A DNA stretch of 64,000 nt, taken from the NCBI GenBank assembly GCA_951799405.1, contig OX637340.1:248001-312000 (forward strand), written 5' to 3'. The notes beneath the pieces were generated by a model. It had not been told where the DNA came from and searched no databases. It saw only the letters and a list, made by a program, of their open reading frames with translations. Each line of letters begins with the position of its first letter. The stretch's first letter is position 1. The stretch comes from Agapetus fuscipes. Its lineage: Eukaryota; Arthropoda; Insecta; Trichoptera; Glossosomatidae. Shown here piece after piece: positions 56,733 to 64,000 of the stretch. A program made the translations under genes and the position numbers.

Positions 56733-59700
56733 AAAATAATAATAATAATAATAATTGGACAATTTGTATACAGCGCCGTTTAGTGGCACTAGCCACCCCA
56801 AGGGCGCTTTTATGTGTTGAAGCTTCTGTTAAACAAATGTGTCTTAAGCAACTTCCTGAAACTGCCAACACTGGTCTCTGTTCTCAACTCCAGAGGTAGA
56901 CTATTCCAGCAGGATGGACCAGCCGAACTAAAAGCCCTGTCTCCGAAACCAGTTCTGTTCCGTCGAAGAGGCAGTTGAAGCCTGTTTACGGCGTCACTCT
57001 GTGCAGAACGAAGAGTGCATCGTTTTCCACCTATCTGGTCGACTCTGCACAATTCACACAAGTACGATGGGGCAACTCCTCTGAGGGCATTAAAAACAGA
57101 AACACATATTTTGTACTCAATCCTCTCTGGGACTCGCAGCCAATGAAGGCGCCGCAACAGAGGAGAGACATGGTCAGTTTTTCGTCCTCCTAAAAGTAAT
57201 TTGGCTGCAGCATTAAAGACGGATTGCAGTCTAGACTGCTGAAACCTTGGAAGACCCCAGAACAGACCATTGCAATAATCCAGTCTCGACACAACAAAGG
57301 ACGCAATGAGAATCTTAGCAGCTTCGGATGTCAAACAGTTTCTGACCCATCTCAACTGCCTCAGGTGAAAAAAACAGGAGCTCACAGTCGAGCTTATTTG
57401 CGTACTCATGGAGAGAGTGTTGTCAAGATGGACCCCAAGAAACTTAATTGAGCTAGATGGATATACATCCAGGCCCATTACTTTAATTGGTGAAGAGCCA
57501 AGCAAGTGTTTCCTACCAGGAGACGACATCCAGATGAATTCTGTCTTGTCTGGATTCATTCTAAGGCGACACCTTGCCATCCACTCAGCCACCACTTCAA
57601 TGCACCGGACCATCTCAAGACTACAGGCATCTGTCATAGATGGCTGACAGAAACGACAAAGTAGAATATCATCAGCATAAGAATAGTAGCTGGTGCCGTT
57701 CATCAGTACAGTGCTCTCAAGATCATTTGTGTACAGGGTAAAAAGTAAAGGCCCGAGCACAGATCCCTGAGGCACACCACAGTCCATGGGCATACCTGAT
57801 GACTCACCATCAACATCCACAGTCTGACATCTGCCTTTCAGATATGAAGATAGCAATTTAGATACTCCTCCTCGGACTCCGTACAACCTATCAAGCTTAG
57901 TGATGAGTATACTGTGATCAACAGTGTCGAAGGCAGCGCTCATGTCAAGTACTGCCACCATGGCAAGAGCACCGTCCCCAACCGCAGCTATCACATCATT
58001 CACAATGCGAAGTAAGGCAGTCTCAGTGGAATGAGCTTTTCTATATGCTGACTGAAACTTAGACAGATATCCGCCTCGCTCCATGTGCTGAGTGAGTTGC
58101 CAAACAACGGCCTTCTCAATAATTTTCGATATAAAAGGAACGGACGACACAGGTCTATAATTTTCCACAGAATCAGCTGGAAGGCTTGATTTTTTGAGAA
58201 TTGGTGTAACAATTGATTTTTTAAGTTCCGTGGGAAAAATACACTCTGTAGTGAGAGACTTGTTGACCAATGCTGACAGAATAGGTGCCACCTCACTTAA
58301 GCATCTTTTGACCAGCCATGTTGGAATTGGATCTAGTTTACATTGCTTGTTTGGACATGTGAGTACAAGCTTAACAACATCATTCAACAAGACAGGCTTA
58401 AATGAAAAAATAACATTGCAACAATTGTTTGACTCTGGGGGATTAAAAATGGTCGCTGCACTGGATTCTCTTATTCTTCGTAACTTCTCTGAAAAGTGAC
58501 GAGAGAATTCACTTGCAGGAAGCTCCGGATGCTGAGTAGAACTTTTTCCCAGGACAAAGCTCATCGACTTCCACAGCGCCCTGGGGTTCTTGGCTTCGGT
58601 CTCCATTTTTCTGGTCCAGTAGGACGACCTTTTCCTCCTTATCAAAGTCCAATAGATGGTCTGGGCATTCATCCAGGTTGCACGTGCAGTTTCTGTGCGA
58701 CACCGTCGATACCTCCTCTCAAGGCGTCTCATCTCTGCTTTGCCACATCTGCATTCCTCATCAAACCAGCACTCAGATCTTCTCTGTCTCCTGATGGTTG
58801 TTTTGAGAGGAGCGTATTTGTTGATCAGCGAGAGCATGGTGCTATTGTAAGATTTGATAAGTTTGTTCGTGTCTGCCGAGGCAATAAAGTTTTTGTTGCA
58901 GATGTCGCTTCCAGACAACTCACATTGAAACTGCTCAACATTAAAATTCCGCCAAGGTCTGTTTGTGATACGTTTAAAAATTGGTTTTGGAGGGTTGAAT
59001 ACCGTAACTGCGGTTACTAGGCGATGATCCGTGTGGCCAATGTCAAGGACTTGACACTGTAGCAGAGGATCACCTGCATTACAAATCACAACATCCAGGA
59101 TACCACCTGCATCATGCGTCACCTGGTTCACCCGCTGATGAAAATTGAAATCATGCAACATACATAAAAACTTGGTGCTGTGGCCATCCTCCGCTCTATC
59201 AAGTCGGATGTTCATATCTCCCACAATAAACACTAGCATGGAATAGGTTGTCAGGCGTGTCAAAAGCTTCTTGAATTCATCGAAGAATAACGTACAGGGA
59301 GGCTTGGATCCAGGCCTGTAGACATTCACAATCAACACTGATGATCCACGAGACGTAAACACGCCAGCAATGCACTCAAAAGAAGAAAATTCAGGAACAC
59401 TCTGTATCTGAGAGACCCTAAAACCATTTTTTACCACTATGACCACTCCGCCATGGTTAGTTATGTGTGCAGATTCAGTGGGTGGCATTTTTCGAGCCTT
59501 TTCTATGACAGAGTATCCCATGCTGCGTAGGCGCTTAATGCTGAGGTCTTCACTACCCTCGTGCCAGGTCTCAGTAAGAGCCAGGATGTCTATGCAGTGC
59601 TCGCTGATCACATCATCAACAATATCAACTCTCCTTGTTAGTGATCGGCAGTTCCATGTTGCAATCTTCAAGTTACGGTGACTCTGCGTTGAGTGACGAC

Positions 59701-60196
59701 CTCTATTTAACTGACAAAGTTTGACCTTTCTTCCGGAGCGCTTGCCCCGAAATCTTGGTTTAAAAGTCGAGAGTTTGACAGATTGATGCAGGCCATTTGC
59801 TGTCAAAACATCAACATCAACAGTGGAGTTCCAATCACGCCAACTTAACAATTGTTCAATGCTGTAGCTGATCATTGGTAGGTAATTTGCACTTGACGCT
59901 GGCGCTCCTGCTCTTTAGCAAGATTTAACACATAGAAGAAGAAGTTTGCGCTCATAAATAACAGTTTGCAACAATAATAAGTCATTTTAAAAGTAAACAA
60001 TTAAAGTTCGCAAATCAGTTATAATAACACAAGAAATGCACTGCAAAAGTCACAAAAAGCTCAAGCAACACAAAAACAGCAAACTATGACACAACAAAGA
60101 CAAATTTGCCAAAGACTCGTAATTTTAATTAATTTTACAAGTGCAGCAAGCAACAAACACACCAGGCAGCTACAAAGCGCCACCTCCCCCCAATGT
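56733..60196 (-). mobile_element. L2/CR1-like LINE, apparently complete ORF2
   Basis: The minus-strand element has a 5' region (60196-59876, GGGGGGAGGTGGCGCTTTGT at its start), one long ORF, and a short 3' UTR. The 3' UTR ends GGCGCTGTATACAAATTG and an (ATT)n tail (56735-56757). This 3' form is characteristic of L2-type LINEs. The 5' boundary is a guess from the GGGGGGAGGTGG word. No ORF1 is seen between the 5' boundary and the ORF. Confidence 0.87.
56810..59875 (-). CDS. L2/CR1-like LINE ORF2 (endonuclease-reverse transcriptase)
   Basis: 1021 residues without interruption. The apurinic-type endonuclease begins near residue 68 (LKIATWNCRSLTRR), has catalytic Glu in ALTETWHEG, a VYRPGSKPP-type loop, GDMNIRLDR and a GHTDHRLV (SDH-type) block. 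The RT has NYRPVSSVPFISKIIEK, QSAYRKAHSTETALLRIV, VAVLDMSAAFDTVDHSIL, GVPQGSVLGPLLFTLYTNDL and catalytic YSYADDILL (YADD about residue 733). The C-terminal LHWLRVPERIEYKICVSVFNAL and GDRAFSSAGPSCWNSLPLELR blocks are typical of the L2/CR1 group. All catalytic residues are present. The start is the Met at 59875. It is the best candidate here for an active enzyme. Confidence 0.95.
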   Translation of the reverse strand: MISYSIEQLLSWRDWNSTVDVDVLTANGLHQSVKLSTFKPRFRGKRSGRKVKLCQLNRGRHSTQSHRNLKIATWNCRSLTRRVDIVDDVISEHCIDILALTETWHEGSEDLSIKRLRSMGYSVIEKARKMPPTESAHITNHGGVVIVVKNGFRVSQIQSVPEFSSFECIAGVFTSRGSSVLIVNVYRPGSKPPCTLFFDEFKKLLTRLTTYSMLVFIVGDMNIRLDRAEDGHSTKFLCMLHDFNFHQRVNQVTHDAGGILDVVICNAGDPLLQCQVLDIGHTDHRLVTAVTVFNPPKPIFKRITNRPWRNFNVEQFQCELSGSDICNKNFIASADTNKLIKSYNSTMLSLINKYAPLKTTIRRQRRSECWFDEECRCGKAEMRRLERRYRRCRTETARATWMNAQTIYWTLIRRKRSSYWTRKMETEAKNPRALWKSMSFVLGKSSTQHPELPASEFSRHFSEKLRRIRESSAATIFNPPESNNCCNVIFSFKPVLLNDVVKLVLTCPNKQCKLDPIPTWLVKRCLSEVAPILSALVNKSLTTECIFPTELKKSIVTPILKKSSLPADSVENYRPVSSVPFISKIIEKAVVWQLTQHMERGGYLSKFQSAYRKAHSTETALLRIVNDVIAAVGDGALAMVAVLDMSAAFDTVDHSILITKLDRLYGVRGGVSKLLSSYLKGRCQTVDVDGESSGMPMDCGVPQGSVLGPLLFTLYTNDLESTVLMNGTSYYSYADDILLCRFCQPSMTDACSLEMVRCIEVVAEWMARCRLRMNPDKTEFIWMSSPGRKHLLGSSPIKVMGLDVYPSSSIKFLGVHLDNTLSMSTQISSTVSSCFFHLRQLRWVRNCLTSEAAKILIASFVVSRLDYCNGLFWGLPRFQQSRLQSVFNAAAKLLLGGRKTDHVSPLLRRLHWLRVPERIEYKICVSVFNALRGVAPSYLCELCRVDQIGGKRCTLRSAQSDAVNRLQLPLRRNRTGFGDRAFSSAGPSCWNSLPLELRTETSVGSFRKLLKTHLFNRSFNT

Positions 60197-60619
60197 ATTC
60201 ACCAAATTGTTTGCATTCGTGCATGTGGGTTAACATGAAGATGTGCCTTGATGCACGCCACAGTGTTGCGCATACAAATACAGTTATAAAATATGACTCG
60301 GAGCCGCGTAATCTCTGCTAAAACCACGCTCAGTCTTCGTAGAGATTTAAGGCTGATCTACAGTGATGTGACAGTAATCTTTTAACTCCAGACAATGCAT
60401 CTTACGTATTTTATGTAACACAATTCTAACAGATGACATTTGTGAGTAGTTTTTATGCAAAATCTTTATATGTAAAAAATATGTTCGCACTTGAACAAAA
60501 TGTTATCTTTTCTCAGTCACTTCCTGCAGAAATTTGTTATATTTGTTAAAGAAAAATAAACTTCCAAATGTATTTTATTATTTTTGAAAAGTTTTAGCGG
60601 AAACATTGTAGAACTCCAT
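60197..60619. other. unassigned DNA
   Basis: Nothing recognised. Confidence 0.3.
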
Positions 60620-61540
60620 TTTAATTATTAAAAAATGATGGCAAACCATTGTTTAGAACATGACCACACTTTTGTCAGTGAAGACACCGCTTTTCTGCAT
60701 TTGTCAAATAATGGCTATACCCTAAATAGATTAGAAGCTATCGAAATTCTAAAAGCCAAAAAATTGGGTGTTAACATTATAAATAACCAAATCCCTCCAT
60801 TCACTCCATTGATCAACACTTTACCTGTCTTCAATTCGAGTAAATAAACTAATGGATTATTCTGATTATTTGTATTTAATTTGTTTCTGACAGATACACT
60901 TGGATTGATTTATTGATTTTTTGTTGTTGTTTTTTTTTTTTTTTTTTTTTTTTTTCTCTCTCTTTGTATTTGATTTGGTACACTCACTTTAGCTCTCTTT
61001 GGAAATTTACATAAAACATACATTCCTTCTTGTTTGTTTAATCCTCTTAATGGTTCATTTCTCAGAACATTATCTTACACTTGTCATTTTCTAGTATCGG
61101 TAAATAAAGTTACTTTATAATTGTTCATAATTTTGTATTGTTCGTTGTTACGGGTTAAATTAACTTAAATATATTCTTAGTAAATTTCCTACTCTTCACT
61201 TAACTATTTGTTTTTGTCCATACTGTTCTTAGTATACAACTTGATAAATTCACAAAGCTATTCTTTATAATTTTTCATATTTCTCCTAATTCTACTGTGT
61301 GTATAATATTCATTTTGCTTTATATAGTCTCCCATTATTTTAAGATTTCAGTTTCTCTGAGGATGGCCAAGAGGCCGAAACCGGTCACAACTCGTTATTT
61401 TTGTTTGTAACTAAATAAAAATAAATAAAGTAGAACTAAACAAAGTTTGTTATCATTTTTTAATAATTATTTTATTATTATTTATCTAAGAATCAAATGA
61501 AAGAAATAATTCATCCCACAGAACATCGCTACAAGCGACT
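60620..61540 (+). mobile_element. Penelope-like element 3' end with short inverted arms
   Basis: A 28-bp left arm (AATTATTAAAAAATGATGGC and flank, 60620-60647) is inverse to GTTTGTTATCATTTTTTAAT (61446-61472). Between lie an ORF end, an AT-rich 3' UTR with a long T run (60921-60957) and a pLTR-like part. That part has CTGAGGATGGCCAAGAGGCC and GAAACCGGTC (61354-61390). An ATG at 61497 follows and could be the matching start codon, but its peptide differs from the MNFH copies. The right limit is inferred by analogy. Confidence 0.55.
60635..60847 (+). pseudogene. Penelope-like GIY-YIG C-terminal fragment
   Basis: 70 residues: NHCLEHDHTF, a HLSNNGYTLNRLEAIEILKAKK block and a LINTLPVF end. The HxxExxH, N-x-LEAIEI pattern matches the end of Penelope-like endonucleases and parallels the 17.3 kb fragment. 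The Met-Met start lies inside the short inverted arm, so the frame is a remnant, not an initiating gene. GIY-YIG and RT are absent. Confidence 0.65.
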
Positions 61541-62254
61541 TAACATGAAAATATTTTAAAATATGATTGGTTAACAATCAGCCAGATAATGCAATAGAAA
61601 GACATTAAGGACTTATTGAAATTGCATTACAAAATTCACTGCAATACGGATAGCACTGGAATGGTTATGATGCCATTAAGTGTATTATTTATTAAATGTA
61701 AGTATTCATATTTATCAGTTTAAAATTATGCCCACTTGTATGTGACATGCAAGTGAATTTCTACCTTACTGACACATGCGTTTCCAGCTTAAAACGTAAC
61801 CGGCGCGGCGTAGAGAGGGGGAAACACTGTTGTAGCTGCTTTATACTTGGATCGTAGAGGCAACGTGAAGCGGATCGTAGAGGCTCTCTCAGTGGTGCGA
61901 GCCATCCAAGTAGGTGGTGTTGCTTACACAAAAGCTTAAGATTTCCCCGCCAGATGGAATAATATAGTGAGCAGGAATAACAAGCGGCCATCAACTTAAT
62001 CTTGAAGCGAACAATGAACAACACTGCCGGCTCTATTATTTCACTGGAATTTATGCTTACATAACCTCAATGAGCAGATGGGAGAGAAAATTAAAAATAC
62101 AAACAATTGTCTTGATGGTGAAAAGGATATGCTGTGAGAATTATTTTTTGCACTTTTAGACGAGTAGGTATTATAAAATAAAGTGAATGATATGAAACCT
62201 ACTGACACTAAATTTTTTTTTTAGTTTAAAGTTGAATACTTTTAATAATAATCT
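61541..62254. other. unassigned DNA with a GC-rich patch
   Basis: 61786-61930 is GC-richer and repeats GGATCGTAGAGGC twice. No gene recognised. Confidence 0.3.
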
Positions 62255-62530
62255 AAGGATGATTTTTTTTTCTTGATGAGCGCTGTTTTTGTGTAAATCA
62301 TACTTTAAGAGCCCTCTGCAAGCTTGGTCGTCATTATAGAAAAACGACGATACTAAATCGAGACACTTCAGTTGCTGTAATGCTGAATGGATCTTTAGGA
62401 ACCAGTCTGTGGATAAGGTACCTATACGAATTTTTCAACCGGACGAAGAGCATATTTGAAAATATAAAGTGGAACCCACAACCTTCCATTTACGAGTCCG
62501 AAGCGTTATGACTAGACTAGGGACCGGCCA
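62255..62530 (-). repeat. tRNA-derived SINE, copy 4
   Basis: The minus strand starts GGCCGGTCCCTAGTCTAGTC (A box region), with a short deletion at the B box. The body AATGACGACCAAGCTTGCAG and the AAATCATCCTTAG tail match the other copies. Confidence 0.72.
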
Positions 62531-62902
62531 GTTCTTACAGTAAGGTTTTACAGTAAATCAAAAGTTTTCCAAGTTCTACCAATATACGTCAAACTGCCCA
62601 TCTGTGATTCATAAGGCATACATTTTGTCTGCTTTGATGTGACCTGAAAACGAGTAGAACTTCAAAAATGATTTTCTTTTAAAAAAAATATTATTTTTCC
62701 GATGGCGCTACAGCCATAGTCTCCTCTACAACATTCGCCTTCAGCTCTTCCCGTCATCAGTGGCCGACTTGCAACTTGTCACCTGGCGAAGCTACGCTGC
62801 ATCTTCTCTAAATAATTAAAAAAGCATCAAGCATTTCCCAGTCTCAAACTATTTTTTTTTCTGAAAAAGCAATATTTTAAAGCTATTCGTATTCATTGAC
62901 TT

Positions 62903-63115
62903 GAATGGTTCACTTTGCAAATGTCACCCCTGATTCAGGGACGGTCGGCGGAAAGTTGCAGGGCTTATGTTTATTTGAGATTGCGTTACTTATGTCTATC
63001 TGAGGTTTGATTTTAAGTTTATACGTACGCATGCAGCATTTGTAAGCGCAAACTTACACGTGTCTGTTTGTGGGAATACATTTTTAATGTTAATATGTCT
63101 TTGCAACTTAGATAA
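62903..63115 (+). repeat. ~240 bp repeat, diverged
   Basis: TGGTTCACTTTGCAAATGTCA, GTTGCAGGGCTTATGTTTAT, then a small duplication of the TTATGT(C/T)-ATCTGAGGTTTG block, GCAGCATTTGTAAGCGC and TCTTTGCAACTTAGAT. Confidence 0.75.
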
Positions 63116-63226
63116 TAAATTGAATGATAAACAGATAGAATGAGTTTAGCATCATGTCCAAAAAAATAAGTACCCCATAGGGAAGAAGATATAAAACAAT
63201 GTCTTTCTCAAAATAGTCACCTCATT

Positions 63227-63475
63227 CCTTGACTTATAGGTTGGTATGAGGCTGACCACCCATACTGTAAAAAATGGTTCACTTTGCCTATGTCATCCCT
63301 GTTTCAGAGAATGTCGGCAAGAGTTGCAGGGCTTATGTTCATTTGAGGTTTGGATTTTATTTGTAAGTACACAATCAGCATTTGTAAGCGCGAACTACAC
63401 GTGTTTGTTTGTGGGCATACATCTGAGAGCTTTGAATGAATATATCGTGGCAACTTAGATTATAGATTATAGATA
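63227..63475 (+). repeat. ~240 bp dispersed repeat, full length
   Basis: ATTCCTTGACTTATAGGTTGG to GTGGCAACTTAGATTATAG, with a further ATTATAGATAG tail. CACGTG subfamily and very similar to the copies at 48.5 and 56.1 kb, in the opposite orientation. Confidence 0.9.
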
Positions 63476-64000
63476 GATAGAATGATGAAACTCCCAAAAT
63501 TTCTAAAAAAATTATCAGTCCGAAAGATTAAAGAATGGTTATGCAATGCAGGGAAGCAGATGCCATTTTGAATATATTTTCAAGAAAATTTCATTTAAGA
63601 AAAAATATTTAAAAATATATATTATAACTCCTACTTCCCAGTCCATTATTTTTTTACAAAGTGAATTGTACACTCATAAAACGTTAACATCACATTCTTA
63701 ATGCGATTATGTTGGCGCACAACAAATATAATAACTTTCTACGAGAAAACGTATTAATATTCAAAAGAGCGTCTTCAGCACAATAACAACATTCTGAATG
63801 GACATTTTTTATGCCCGAGATATGATAAACATTTGCTGAAGTTATGTGAGTCATTAGGGACAGCCATGTAGGCATTCCTGCGCCGAGCCACTTAATCACT
63901 TACCCCAGCAGGATTCATCCGAGATGCACGATTATGCTCGCTTGTAAACGGTTCTTGTACTTTTAGTACGTGACCTGGGAAAGTATAGAAAATAAACAGT
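63476..64000. other. unassigned DNA
   Basis: AT-rich; short frames only. Confidence 0.3.

Noticed and set aside
20876..63458. A 60-70 codon frame starting MRLTTHTVKNGSL in several 240-bp repeats (20876-21058, 25359-25544, 48494-48706, 63246-63458)
   Set aside because: The frame comes with the repeat; young copies would share it by descent, it has no recognised domain, and other copies have lost it. Kept as part of the repeat.

Overview
The window looks like repeat-rich nuclear DNA of an arthropod, most likely an insect. It is AT-rich, has no bacterial-style operons, and almost every recognisable coding stretch belongs to a transposable element. The arthropod call rests on the mixture of element types (BEL/Pao, L2/CR1-like, RTE-like, Jockey-like, Penelope-like, tRNA-derived SINEs, a hAT MITE); the order and species cannot be fixed from the sequence alone. 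I found no convincing host exon, rRNA or tRNA gene, so the window is probably intergenic or a very large intron.

Layout. 0-12 kb: a 5'-truncated LINE (about 1.99-2.73 kb), several copies of a ~240 bp dispersed repeat, two Penelope-derived snap-back elements (4.87-5.57 and 5.74-5.92 kb), a tRNA-derived SINE pair (10-10.7 kb) and a MITE (11.75 kb). 12.4-13.6 kb: a 1.16 kb internally deleted LTR element carrying a 42-bp array. 17-19.5 kb: two more Penelope-derived elements, one holding a GIY-YIG-like ORF end. 20.8-26.2 kb: more 240-bp repeats, a hAT MITE with an 8-bp target duplication, and a decayed minisatellite. 26.2-33.5 kb: a complete BEL/Pao retrotransposon with 596-bp LTRs and a 5-bp target duplication. 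34.9-35.4 kb: a 22-bp satellite. 36.75 kb: a perfect 26-bp-arm palindrome. 38-39.5 kb: a 5'-truncated Jockey-like LINE. 40.9-44.4 kb: an RTE-like LINE whose 3' end is the 240-bp repeat. 45.3 kb: another snap-back element. 48-56 kb: 240-bp repeats, LINE fragments, SINEs and a G-rich tract. 56.7-60.2 kb: an L2/CR1-like LINE with an uninterrupted 1021-codon ORF. 60.6-61.5 kb: a Penelope C-terminal fragment. 62-63.5 kb: a SINE and two 240-bp repeats.

The most interesting system is the set of short Penelope-derived elements. Five have inverted arms, 10-14 bp target duplications, and a 3' end 39-42 nt past a conserved start codon. Most pLTR arms carry a CTGANGAT-stem-GAAA motif whose stem covaries between families, resembling a hammerhead ribozyme core. 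A second system is the ~240 bp repeat (about 20 full or partial copies) with a variable (TTAGAT)n-like tail, which also forms the 3' end of the RTE-like LINE. This suggests 3'-end-dependent retroposition.
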